DNA from: Blastopirellula marina
Lineage (GTDB): Bacteria; Planctomycetota; Planctomycetia; Pirellulales; Pirellulaceae
DNA: 64,000 bases
NCBI RefSeq assembly: GCF_002967765.1
Contig: NZ_PUHY01000006.1
Location: 620,001-684,000 of the forward strand
Direction of reading: 5' to 3'
Every line of letters begins with the position of its first letter. Position 1 is the first letter of the stretch. Below the pieces are notes generated by a model, which saw only the letters and a list, made by a program, of their open reading frames with translations, was not told where the DNA came from and did not search any database. A program made the translations under genes and the position numbers. This document shows positions 26,293-34,564 of the stretch, piece after piece.

Positions 26293-28704
26293 ATGCGAAT
26301 TCTCTCTCTGCTGTTGGTTACCTTCGCCCTCGCTCCGGCTCTCGGTGCGGAAGTCGATTTCGCGCACGAGATTGTGCCACTGTTGAAACAGAAATGTGGT
26401 AACTGCCACAGTGGTACGCAGAAAGAAGGAGCCTTCTCGCTGAACACGCGGGAAGAGTTGATCGCCGGTGGGGAATCGGGTGAGGCGATCGTTCCGCGTA
26501 AACCGTCGGAAGGGGAGCTGATCGCGAGGATTACCACCGACGACGAGTTCACGCGCATGCCGCCTGAGGGTGATGCGTTAACTGCCGAGCAAATCGGGCT
26601 GCTCAAACGCTGGATCGAGTCGGGTGCCCAGTGGGAGCCTGGTTTCACGTTTGGCGAGCCGCTGTATGAGCCCCCTTTGAAACCACGTCGCCCAGAGCTT
26701 CCCCCGGCCGTCGCTGGACGCACCAATCCGATCGATCGCATCCTCGATGCGCAGCTTGCCAGCGAGAAGCGTCCTCAGCCAGAACCACTGGGGGACAAAG
26801 CGTTCCTCCGTCGCGTCTACCTCGACCTGATCGGTCTGCTGCCAACCCCCGAAGAGCGAGCTGCTTTCCTCAGCGATGAGTCACCCAACAAACGGACGAA
26901 GCTGGTCGACGACTTGCTTGGCCGTGATATCAATTACGCCGAGCACTGGCTCACCTTTTGGAACGACCTGCTGCGAAACGACTATGCCGGTACGGGCTTT
27001 ATCACTGGGGGCCGCACGCAGATCTCGAAGTGGCTATACGAAGCCCTCGTCACGAACATGCCATACGACCAGTTCGTTCGCGAGTTGATCGCTCCACCGA
27101 CCAAGGAAAGCGCCGGCTTCGCTGGCGGGATCAAGTGGCGGGGCGAAGTGAGCGCCGGCCAGACCGTGGAGATTCAATTCGCCCAGAACGTCGGCCAATC
27201 GTTCCTGGGGATCAACTTGAAGTGTGCGTCGTGCCACGACAGCTTCATCGATCGCTGGAAACTGAAAGATTCGTTCGGCCTGGCCGCCGTGTACGCGGAA
27301 CGGACGCTGGAGATTCATCGCTGCGACAAGCCGATCGGTGAGAATGCGGAAGCGGCGTGGCTCTTTCCCGAACTGGGCCAGATCGACGCAAGTGCCTCGC
27401 AGCCAGAACGACTGAAGCAATTGGCCAGCTTGATGACGCATCGCGAGAACGGTCGATTCACGCGGACGATCGTTAATCGTTTGTGGCATCGCATGATGGG
27501 TTATGGCATCGTTCATCCAACCGATGCGATGCAAAATCCCCCATGGAATGCCGACCTGTTGGATTTTCTGGCGGAAGACCTGGTCGCGAACAATTACGAT
27601 TTGAAAGCCACCTTAAAGCTGATTGCTACCTCGCATGCCTATCAATCGCGTGCTCAATTGGTCACCGAAGATAGCGACAACGGCGGCTACCAGTATGCTG
27701 GCCCGCGAACGAAGCGGATGACGGCCGAGCAGTTTGTTGACTGCGTGTGGGAGATCACCCAGACCGCTCCAACGAAGTACGATGCTCCGGTGATTCGCGC
27801 CAATCCGAACGCGATCGCCGGGAAAGATCTGGCACTTGGCGGACATTGGATCTGGAGTCGAGCGAACACCGGCGATGCCGCCGCTGGCGAAACGATCTCG
27901 CTGCGGAAACGTTGGAAACAAGACGAAGCCACAGACCAAGCATACGCCGTGATCTCGTGCGACAACGCCTACACCTTGTACGTCAACGGGAAGAAGGTAA
28001 GCGAAGGAGACAACTGGCTGGCCCCGGAACTGGTCGTACTGCCACCACTGAAAAAAGGTCAGAACGAGATTCTGATCGTCGCCAAGAATGCAGGTAACGG
28101 ACCGAACGCCGCCGCATTGTTCTTCGAGGGACGCATTCCCGGCCAGGAAGGGACCGAGCAAGCGGTCGCTTCCGATGCGTCGTGGCAATGGACCAGCCAA
28201 GTGCCCGAGAAGAATGGCAAGTTCAAAAAGAAGCCGGAAGACTGGGCAGCGGCAGTAATCGCTGAGAACGAGAAAATTTGGTCGCCGCGGGTAAGTGGCC
28301 AGCTGACCAACCTATTAGCCCAAGGAAATAATGCCTCGCAGCGGATGGTGCGTTCCGCTTTGCTGAAAAGCGATTTCCTGATGCGTTCGCTCGGTCGGCC
28401 AAACCGCGATCAAGTAGTTACGGTTCGCCCATTAGAGCTAACCACGCTCGAAGCGATCGATCTTTCTAATGGCGAAACGCTCGCCAATTTGCTGCATCAG
28501 GGGGCAGTTAACCTTGAGCAGCGTGAGTGGAAATCGCCGGACGAGTTCGTCACGTGGCTCTATAATTATGCATTGAGCCGCAATCCGACCGACCAGGAAC
28601 TCAGCACCCTCTCGGCGGCCATTGGTGATCGCCTGGAAACGAGCCAAGTGGAAGACGTCCTGTGGGCAGTCTTCATGCTTCCCGAATTCCAATTGGTTCG
28701 CTAA
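26293..28704 (+). CDS. Planctomycete cytochrome protein with inserted beta-sandwich domain
   Basis: 803 residues, signal peptide to about GAEVD. PSCyt1 heme site CGNCH at 35-39, DUF1549 (~145-340, with CASCHD) and DUF1553, which is interrupted or followed at ~500-650 by a lectin/galactose-binding-like beta-sandwich (AYTLYVNGKKVSEGDNW, NEILIVAKNAGNGP). It is shorter than the 1004-residue paralogue at 21658 and lacks its discoidin-like insert. Its own DUF1501 partner follows after 32 bases. Together they form a second copy of the same gene pair, not identical in sequence. Confidence 0.92.
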   Translation: MRILSLLLVTFALAPALGAEVDFAHEIVPLLKQKCGNCHSGTQKEGAFSLNTREELIAGGESGEAIVPRKPSEGELIARITTDDEFTRMPPEGDALTAEQIGLLKRWIESGAQWEPGFTFGEPLYEPPLKPRRPELPPAVAGRTNPIDRILDAQLASEKRPQPEPLGDKAFLRRVYLDLIGLLPTPEERAAFLSDESPNKRTKLVDDLLGRDINYAEHWLTFWNDLLRNDYAGTGFITGGRTQISKWLYEALVTNMPYDQFVRELIAPPTKESAGFAGGIKWRGEVSAGQTVEIQFAQNVGQSFLGINLKCASCHDSFIDRWKLKDSFGLAAVYAERTLEIHRCDKPIGENAEAAWLFPELGQIDASASQPERLKQLASLMTHRENGRFTRTIVNRLWHRMMGYGIVHPTDAMQNPPWNADLLDFLAEDLVANNYDLKATLKLIATSHAYQSRAQLVTEDSDNGGYQYAGPRTKRMTAEQFVDCVWEITQTAPTKYDAPVIRANPNAIAGKDLALGGHWIWSRANTGDAAAGETISLRKRWKQDEATDQAYAVISCDNAYTLYVNGKKVSEGDNWLAPELVVLPPLKKGQNEILIVAKNAGNGPNAAALFFEGRIPGQEGTEQAVASDASWQWTSQVPEKNGKFKKKPEDWAAAVIAENEKIWSPRVSGQLTNLLAQGNNASQRMVRSALLKSDFLMRSLGRPNRDQVVTVRPLELTTLEAIDLSNGETLANLLHQGAVNLEQREWKSPDEFVTWLYNYALSRNPTDQELSTLSAAIGDRLETSQVEDVLWAVFMLPEFQLVR

Positions 28705-28736
28705 ACAAATCTCCCTTTAGTTTCGTGAGGTTCCGC

Positions 28737-30173
28737 ATGGACCGCGCACAACAACGTCGACAATTCCTACAACAATTGGCCGCGGCCAGCACCGCCACCA
28801 TGATGGCCGGCGCGCCGCGAATGCTGACCGCCAACGAAGGCAATCCGATCGAACATCCAGCTGCCACGGCTGATAGCTGCATCTTGCTGTGGATGGCTGG
28901 CGGCATGGCGGCCCCTGATACATTCGATCCGAAGAAGTACGTTCCGTTTGAGGTCGGCACGCCGGTCGCCAAGGTGGAAAGCACGTTCCCTTCGATTGAT
29001 ACTAACGTCGACCATATCAAGATCTCGGAAGGAATGGAGAACATCGCTCAGGTCATGGATCGCGGCACGCTGATTCGCTCGCACGTCTTGCCTGACCTGG
29101 GAAGCATTCTGCATTCGCGGCATCAATACCACTGGCATACCGGTTACGTCCCGCCACAAACGGTCGCTTGTCCGCACATCGGGGCGTGGATGGCCCGCGT
29201 GCTGGGTCCGCTTAACCCGGTGATGCCTGCGTTTATCAACATCGGCCAGCGATTAGAAGGTGTGGGTGAGCAGGAAGAGCTGAAAGCGTTCACCACGGCT
29301 GGCTTCTTTGGCAGCGAGTTCGGCCCCATGAACCTTCCTTACCCGGAACAGGCCGCGCAGTCGGTGCGTCCGCCGGAAGGGATGAAACCAGAGCGATTCG
29401 CCAATCGAAACAAGCTGTTCAACAAGCTAATCGATCAGTCGCCGATGCGCGACTACACCGGCGACTTCCAGCGCGAGTCGCAACTCCGTTCGATGGAGAA
29501 GGCGTATCGTCTGCTTAGCGCGAAAGAGCGAGAAGCATTTGACATTTCGCTGGAACCGAAAGAGAGCTACGAGAAATACGATACCGGCCGATTTGGCCGC
29601 GGCTGTTTGCTGGCCCGTCGTCTGGTCGAGAATGGGGCTCGCTTTGTGGAAGTGACCACCGAGTATGTTCCGTTTTTAAACTGGGACACACACGCCAACG
29701 GCAACACGACGCTCAAACGGATGAAGCAAGAAATCGACCTGCCGGTGGCGCAGCTGATTCGCGACCTGGAAGCCCGCGGGCTGCTCGACCGGACGCTCGT
29801 GATTTTGGCGAGCGAGTTCAGCCGCGACATGATCATGGAAGGAAAGCCTGGCTCCAGCGCGCGCGACCAAGCTACGGAAGCAGTCGACGTGTTCAAGGAA
29901 ATGAAACATTACGGCCAACATCGCCACTTCACCGGCGGCTCGTGCGTGATGATGTGGGGCGGCGGTGTCCGCAAAGGGCACTTGCACGGCGAAACGGCAA
30001 ATGAACGCCCCTTCGTCGCGACCAAAGATCCCATCTCGGTCACCGACCTGCATGCGACCGTCTTCAACGCGATGGGGATCAGCCCAAAAACGGTCTTCGA
30101 TATTGAACGCCGTCCGTTTTATGCCACGGAAGATGGCAAAGGCCAAGCGGTCACGGATATCTTCGGGGCTTAG
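28737..30173 (+). CDS. DUF1501 protein (second copy)
   Basis: 478 residues from the ATG at 28737; an in-frame start at 28662 lies inside the preceding gene and is rejected. The leader MDRAQQRRQFLQQLAAAS is twin-arginine-like, though the pair is in a QRRQFL context. DUF1501 features: ILLWMAGGMAAPDTFDPKKY, SRHQYHWHTGYV, NWDTHANGN and LASEFSRDMIMEG. It differs clearly from the DUF1501 protein at 24691, so the two pairs are old duplicates. Partner of the cytochrome gene just upstream. Confidence 0.92.
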   Translation: MDRAQQRRQFLQQLAAASTATMMAGAPRMLTANEGNPIEHPAATADSCILLWMAGGMAAPDTFDPKKYVPFEVGTPVAKVESTFPSIDTNVDHIKISEGMENIAQVMDRGTLIRSHVLPDLGSILHSRHQYHWHTGYVPPQTVACPHIGAWMARVLGPLNPVMPAFINIGQRLEGVGEQEELKAFTTAGFFGSEFGPMNLPYPEQAAQSVRPPEGMKPERFANRNKLFNKLIDQSPMRDYTGDFQRESQLRSMEKAYRLLSAKEREAFDISLEPKESYEKYDTGRFGRGCLLARRLVENGARFVEVTTEYVPFLNWDTHANGNTTLKRMKQEIDLPVAQLIRDLEARGLLDRTLVILASEFSRDMIMEGKPGSSARDQATEAVDVFKEMKHYGQHRHFTGGSCVMMWGGGVRKGHLHGETANERPFVATKDPISVTDLHATVFNAMGISPKTVFDIERRPFYATEDGKGQAVTDIFGA

Positions 30174-30312
30174 TCGTCCTCCCGCTCTTGTGAAGGCTGA
30201 AGGGGCTCCGTGTTTCGGTCAGGCTTAATCGAAAGCCCTTCGCTCCCTCGCCCTCTCCGCGTCGAGGCTCGCGGACGCGAAGGAGATGCCATACGACCGG
30301 CATGGGCGCATG

Positions 30313-30347
30313 AAAAAGCCGCAAGCTTGGTAGGCCTGCGGCTTTTT
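30313..30347. terminator. Bidirectional intrinsic terminator
   Basis: AAAAAGCCGCA and TGCGGCTTTTT form an 11-bp stem around GCTTGGTAGGCC. The T-run occurs on both strands, so it can end both the DUF1501 transcript (plus) and the convergent thioredoxin-like gene (minus). Confidence 0.92.
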
Positions 30348-30379
30348 GAGTTGGATCGTTCTTCGCTTGAAAGCGGGAA

Positions 30380-30949
30380 CTAGTTGAGGATCTTGTTCAG
30401 GTCGGCGATGACGGCGTCGACCTTCAGGTCCTTAGCGGAACCGGCAGCGTAGTTCGCTTCGACCTTGCCACCCTTGGCCATGATGATGGTGACTTCGGCC
30501 TTCGGGTTGATGCCGTAATCTTCCGGGCCGTTTTCAAATTCGTTCGGCAGAACGAACGGCACGTTGGAAGTTTCGGAAACCTTGGCCAGCTTTTCAGCGT
30601 CCGACTTGGCGGAAGCCTTTTCGTCGCCCAGGTAGTTCACGAATGCACGCAGCTGCTTGTCTTCGTTCTTCACGATCGCGGCGTCGAGCTGTTTGACCAG
30701 GTCAATCACGGCCTTGTCGCTCGAGCGGGTGAAGATCACGACCTGCGGACGACCACCGTTCTTGCAGCGGTAGCAAAGGTTCTTGCCGACATCGACGCCA
30801 TCTTCTTTGGCACCGGCGAGCTTGGTCACATAGAAGGCACCAATCATTTCGCCTTTTTGCAAACCGCTCTTGGTTTCTTCCGCGGAAACCAGGGAGGTAC
30901 CAGCAACCAGAGCGAACATCGTCAGAGCGACAGTCAAATGTCTCATCAA
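30380..30949 (-). CDS. Secreted thioredoxin-like protein
   Basis: 189 residues with a signal peptide ending near VSAEE. The mature part has the beta-alpha layout of thioredoxin-like proteins (RPQVVIFTRSSD, NVPFVLPNEFENGPEDYGI, EVTIIMAKGGKVEANYA) and a CYRC pair at the expected place before the first strand, so it may be redox active, although the pair is not in the classical position after the strand. Seen widely in Planctomycetes as an uncharacterised family. Monocistronic, terminator downstream, and divergent from the propeller-cytochrome gene. Confidence 0.82.
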   Translation of the reverse strand: MMRHLTVALTMFALVAGTSLVSAEETKSGLQKGEMIGAFYVTKLAGAKEDGVDVGKNLCYRCKNGGRPQVVIFTRSSDKAVIDLVKQLDAAIVKNEDKQLRAFVNYLGDEKASAKSDAEKLAKVSETSNVPFVLPNEFENGPEDYGINPKAEVTIIMAKGGKVEANYAAGSAKDLKVDAVIADLNKILN

Positions 30950-31200
30950 GAGATCTCCTGAAACTTTTCGAGGGGAAAACAGTGGGGGAGCAAACGGAGA
31001 GGGGAAACCTGATGTCGAACTTTTCGTTTTACACTTTACGGTTGACTTCAGGCTACTCTACGAGTCAGATTCAGTATCTGCCATCCATTTGCGACCTTCA
31101 AGCCTTGGAAATGATTATCCAGACGATTTTCATTTTCTGTTATCCTGCTAACAATTGCCGAAAACTCCCGCCAAATCGCCCTCAAGGGGTATGCCACGCA

Positions 31201-32991
31201 ATGAGAAGCTTTGCCAATCTCCTCCCAATTGCCCTGTTGATGCTTGCCACGACCGAGCTGCTAGCGGGAGCGTTAAGCGGATACCGTTCGCCCGTTGATG
31301 TGGTTTTGGCGGACGACGGCCGCTGGCTGGCCACCGCCAATCAAACTTCGGGCAGTGTCAGCTTGATCGATATCGCCTCGGGACAAGTCACCGACGAGCT
31401 GGCATGTGGCAGCCACCCCAGCTTTTTGCAGAAGTGCTTGGGGGGCGAATACTTGGTGGTGACCGATACGTTCGGGGGCGAGGTCCACGTGATCGCGGTG
31501 ACCGCTGGTAAGCTTCGCCTGCACGCGACGATTGAAGTTGGATTTGAACCAACCGGGATCGCCGTTTCCGGTGACGGCCAAACGGCCTACGTCGGACTGG
31601 TCGCCACCGGCGAAGTCGCTCAGTTGAATCTGGGCGAGGGGAAGCTCGTTCGAAAGTTGGAAGTTGGCAAATGGCCGCGTTATCTGGCTCTCTCGCCCGA
31701 TGGGTCCCGTCTGGCGGTTGGCTGCAGCGGAGAAAGCCGGATCGCGGTGATCGACGTACCGACTTGGGAAGTCGCTTACACCGAAAAGCTTTCAGGCGGG
31801 ATCAATATCGGGCACATGCAGTGCTCGGCGGACGGCAAGTACGTTTACTTCCCCTGGATGATCTATCGCAGCAATCCAATCAATCGCGATAACATCCGTC
31901 GCGGCTGGGTGCTGGGCAGCCGCATCGGTCGGGTGCGTCTGGATGAATCAGAATATCGCGAAGCCATCACGCTCGACGTCCCTGGCACCGCAGTCGCCGA
32001 TCCGATTGGGATCACGATGAGCCATGACGAGAAACGCTTGGTTGTGGGGGCTTCTGGTACACACGAACTGCTGGTCTATCGGCGGGCTGATCTTCCGTGG
32101 GAAGGCATCGGCGGACCTGGCGACTTGATCGATCCGAAGCTGATGCGCGATCGTGATTTATTCGCCCGCATCGAACTGGGCGGCCGTCCGATGGGAATCG
32201 CCATGGCCGATGACGATCGAACCGTCTACGTGGCGAACTACTTGAAGGATAACGTCCAGGTCGTTGACATCGCGGCTCATGAGGTCGTGCGTGAGATTCC
32301 CCTTGGCCCGTCGGTCGAAGTGAGTGAAATCCGGCAGGGTGAAGCAGTTTTCTACGATGCCCGACATAGTCTCGATCAGTGGTACAGCTGCCACACGTGC
32401 CATTACAACGGTGGTGTGAACTCAAAGGCGATGGATACCTGGAACGACGGTTCCGCCCTGACGATGAAGACGGTGCTGCCGTTGGATAACCTGAGCAAGA
32501 CGGGCCCTTGGACCTGGCATGGTTGGCAAGTCGACTTAAACGATGCGATGCACAAGTCGTTCACCACCACGATGCAAGGACGCCGGGCGAGTGAAGCAGA
32601 GAAGGAAGCGATCCTGGCCTACTTGAACACCGATCGTTTTCCTCCCAATCCGTTTCGCGAAAAAGATGGCTCGCTAAGTCCCGCGGCCGAGCGTGGCAAG
32701 CAAGTCTTCGAGAGCAGTGAGGCCAACTGCGCGAGCTGCCACAGCGGCAAGTACTTCACCGACGGCAAGATCCACGATGTCGGCCTCAGTTCCGACGAAG
32801 ACGAATACGATGGCTTCAACACGCCGACGCTGGTTGGCATCTATCGCAAGGTCCGTTTCCTGCACGACGCCCGCGCACGTGACCTGCCGGAAGTCTTAAC
32901 CGACTTCCATTCCCCAGCGGAAGTCTCCGGCACGCGCGATCTCACCGAAGAGGAAATCGCTGACCTGACGGCTTACTTGAAGTCGCTATAA
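31201..32991 (+). CDS. Secreted beta-propeller fused to di-heme cytochrome c peroxidase-like domain
   Basis: 596 residues from the ATG at 31201, which starts a clean signal peptide; an in-frame start at 30982 reads poor sequence. Residues ~25-370 are a YncE-type seven-bladed propeller (SVSLIDIASGQVTDEL, LALSPDGSRLAVG, DDRTVYVANYLKDNVQVVDI). The C-terminal ~220 residues contain two c-type heme sites, SCHTCH and CASCHSGKYF, with FNTPTLVGIYRKVRFLHDARA, as in MauG/cytochrome c peroxidase relatives. The expected role is an extracytoplasmic redox enzyme with its own substrate-binding propeller. Monocistronic. The substrate is not apparent. Confidence 0.88.
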   Translation: MRSFANLLPIALLMLATTELLAGALSGYRSPVDVVLADDGRWLATANQTSGSVSLIDIASGQVTDELACGSHPSFLQKCLGGEYLVVTDTFGGEVHVIAVTAGKLRLHATIEVGFEPTGIAVSGDGQTAYVGLVATGEVAQLNLGEGKLVRKLEVGKWPRYLALSPDGSRLAVGCSGESRIAVIDVPTWEVAYTEKLSGGINIGHMQCSADGKYVYFPWMIYRSNPINRDNIRRGWVLGSRIGRVRLDESEYREAITLDVPGTAVADPIGITMSHDEKRLVVGASGTHELLVYRRADLPWEGIGGPGDLIDPKLMRDRDLFARIELGGRPMGIAMADDDRTVYVANYLKDNVQVVDIAAHEVVREIPLGPSVEVSEIRQGEAVFYDARHSLDQWYSCHTCHYNGGVNSKAMDTWNDGSALTMKTVLPLDNLSKTGPWTWHGWQVDLNDAMHKSFTTTMQGRRASEAEKEAILAYLNTDRFPPNPFREKDGSLSPAAERGKQVFESSEANCASCHSGKYFTDGKIHDVGLSSDEDEYDGFNTPTLVGIYRKVRFLHDARARDLPEVLTDFHSPAEVSGTRDLTEEEIADLTAYLKSL

Positions 32992-33094
32992 AACGTGTTT
33001 TGATCTTCGGCGAGTAAATCGTTGCGATGTAAATCGATAGCGTGGTCCGCGATCGGATGAATGCCGATCGTCTTCTCAGACGAAGGGAATCAAC

Positions 33095-33289
33095 ATGTTC
33101 AAGAAGGGTGATTTCGTGACGATCAACAATCGGGTAGGTGTCGTCGTATTGACGGGCGACGAATTGCCCGGTGATTCAACAGATCACACCGGTGTCTGGT
33201 TTGGTTCGGACGAGAACGCTGTCCCTGAGATCTGGACCATCCCAACCGAATATTTGCAACGCGGTCCAGAGCCCATGCTGAAACACTAA
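33095..33289 (+). CDS. Small hypothetical protein at left edge of tRNA island
   Basis: 64 residues, acidic, beginning MFKKGDFVTINNRVGVVV, which resembles a small SH3/KOW-like barrel. The upstream AAGGGAATCAAC can act as ribosome binding site. It lies 103 bases after the propeller-cytochrome gene and 106 before the first tRNA. Function unknown; whether it belongs to the island cannot be told. Confidence 0.6.
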   Translation: MFKKGDFVTINNRVGVVVLTGDELPGDSTDHTGVWFGSDENAVPEIWTIPTEYLQRGPEPMLKH

Positions 33290-33394
33290 TTCATCCGCCC
33301 AACATCAGGAAGGCTTGGCATTATCATCGCTCAGCTGGTGTTGAATTTTGCGATCGCTACGGCTTTGAGGATGACGCGTAGCGAATCGCAAAAG

Positions 33395-33467
33395 TGTCCT
33401 CGCCAGGAATCGAACCTGGTCTTCAAGCATCGCAAACTTGCGTGCGAATCCACCACACTCCAAGGAC
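33395..33467 (-). tRNA. tRNA-Arg(GCG)
   Basis: Folded by hand: acceptor GTCCTTG/CGAGGAC, D stem GTGT/GCAC, anticodon loop TTGCGAT, T arm CCAGG-TTCGATT-CCTGG, discriminator A, no CCA. Anticodon GCG reads CGC; bacteria normally use ACG (inosine) for this box, so this is a rare species. Position 8 is G, not the near-universal U. Last gene of the leftward array. Confidence 0.8.
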
Positions 33468-33565
33468 TTTTTTATGCGCCCGTATCCGGGCGGGCTTGTG
33501 AGCAATTCGATCTGCCATCGTTGTTGTTAACGGAAACGATGGCCAGCAAATCGAATAGTCTCGAG

Positions 33566-33637
33566 TGACTCGACCTGGAATCGAACCAGGACTTAGACCT
33601 TCGGAGGGTCTCGTGCGATCCGTTACACTATCAAGTC
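33566..33637 (-). tRNA. tRNA-Arg(CCG)
   Basis: Acceptor GACTTGA/TCGAGTC, U8, D stem GTGT/GCAC, anticodon stem AGACC/GGTCT with loop CTCCGAA, T arm CCTGG-TTCGATT-CCAGG, discriminator A, no encoded CCA. A regular cloverleaf reading CGG. Confidence 0.9.
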
Positions 33638-33651
33638 ATGAATCCCAGAAG

Positions 33652-33725
33652 GGCGACCGAGGAGAGTCGAACTCCCTCTTCCTGCTTCACAGGCAGGCGT
33701 GCTTGCCACATACACTTCAGTCACC
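33652..33725 (-). tRNA. tRNA-His(GTG)
   Basis: Has the histidine identity pair: extra G at -1 opposite C73. Acceptor GTGACTG/CGGTCGC, anticodon stem CCTGC/GCAGG with loop CTGTGAA, T arm GGGAG-TTCGACT-CTCCT. Position 8 is A rather than U. No encoded CCA. 14 bases upstream of tRNA-Arg(CCG). Confidence 0.88.
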
Positions 33726-33731
33726 ATCGTG

Positions 33732-33760
33732 AAACCGCCGAGCTTAATGCCCGGCGGTTT
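33732..33760. terminator. Hairpin between the 225-residue protein gene and tRNA-His
   Basis: AAACCGCCG and CGGCGGTTT pair across an 11-base loop. It lies 16 bases beyond the stop of the minus-strand gene at 33777 and could end that message; the T-run is short on the minus strand. If it terminates, tRNA-His and the two tRNA-Arg need their own promoter. Confidence 0.55.
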
Positions 33761-33776
33761 TCTATTCAGGCGAGGC

Positions 33777-34454
33777 TTAATCGAAGTAAGCCATCCGCGT
33801 GACCGGTTCCGCTTCCGGCGTAGGTTGGGCCTCGGTGTTTTGCACAACGCGATGCCAAACCTGGAGATAAATCGTCGCGTGATCGGCATGACGTACCGCG
33901 CCACGGACAAACGTTTCGTTCGTACCTGGCGGACGATAGATCCAGTCAACACGATGCGGCTTGCCACCTGCCGCTCGAACCAATTGCCCCTTCGCCTCGG
34001 CCTTCTCGCCAACGTGCATCATTGGTCGCGGCAGGAAGAACCATTCTCCTTGCCGGACATAAGCGGCCGTCTTCCGACGATGCTTACGATGCTTGACACC
34101 AGCCTTCTTTTGGGCGCGGCGGACTTCCAGCGGCTTGAGCGATTCCATTGCCGACTTCACCGTCGAAGTACCGACATTGGGAACCATGGCCGTGAACCAA
34201 TGCCGTTCGTCGTGGCCGCACAAGTAACGCCCTTCCACCGGCGAGTCTGGCGACCAGACGTCGAGCACCAGGTGACGCAACTTCGGCCGGATGTCCAGAA
34301 CTTCGGTTTCTACCGTCCGAAACGAAGGCAACGTCAACTTGAACCGCTCACGATTTTTGGAACGCGTGATGTCAATTTCAAAAGCCCCACCTAGGCGGAC
34401 GACTTCGACCTCCGCCCCAATCGCCGCGAAGGCGTCTAGCATTTCGGTTGCCAT
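33777..34454 (-). CDS. Unrecognised 225-residue protein within the tRNA island
   Basis: Start ATG at 34454 (MATEMLDAF), preceded by GGGAGAAACCAAC, a good ribosome binding site; an earlier in-frame start at 34469 lacks one. The first half is mixed alpha/beta (VWSPDSPVEGRYLCGHDERHWF), the middle is very basic (VRRAQKKAGVKHRKHRRK), and the last third has RQGEWFFLPRP, GKPHRVDWIYRP and FVRGAVRHADHATIYLQVWHRV. The basic stretch suggests nucleic-acid binding. I do not recognise the family. It starts 36 bases after the 3' end of tRNA-Ala on the same strand, so it is probably cotranscribed with it. The His/Trp-rich motifs look conserved-enzyme-like, but no function can be claimed. Confidence 0.85.
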   Translation of the reverse strand: MATEMLDAFAAIGAEVEVVRLGGAFEIDITRSKNRERFKLTLPSFRTVETEVLDIRPKLRHLVLDVWSPDSPVEGRYLCGHDERHWFTAMVPNVGTSTVKSAMESLKPLEVRRAQKKAGVKHRKHRRKTAAYVRQGEWFFLPRPMMHVGEKAEAKGQLVRAAGGKPHRVDWIYRPPGTNETFVRGAVRHADHATIYLQVWHRVVQNTEAQPTPEAEPVTRMAYFD

Positions 34455-34490
34455 GTTGGTTTCTCCCAAACTGGAGTGTGAATAAAACAG

Positions 34491-34562
34491 TGGACCTCAT
34501 CGGAGTCGAACCGATCGCACCGATCTTGCAAGGATCAGTCGCCCCCATCGGCATGCAGGCCC
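34491..34562 (-). tRNA. tRNA-Ala(TGC), unusual
   Basis: Anticodon stem TGATC/GATCG with loop CTTGCAA, T arm ATCGG-TTCGACT-CCGAT, discriminator A, no CCA. The acceptor GGGCCTG/GAGGTCC has a G7-G66 mismatch and wobble at 3:70, which coincides with the G3:U70 pair that marks alanine tRNAs. Position 8 is C and the D loop is short. Its 5' end is two bases after the stop codon of the metallopeptidase gene. Confidence 0.78.
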
Positions 34563-34564
34563 AT

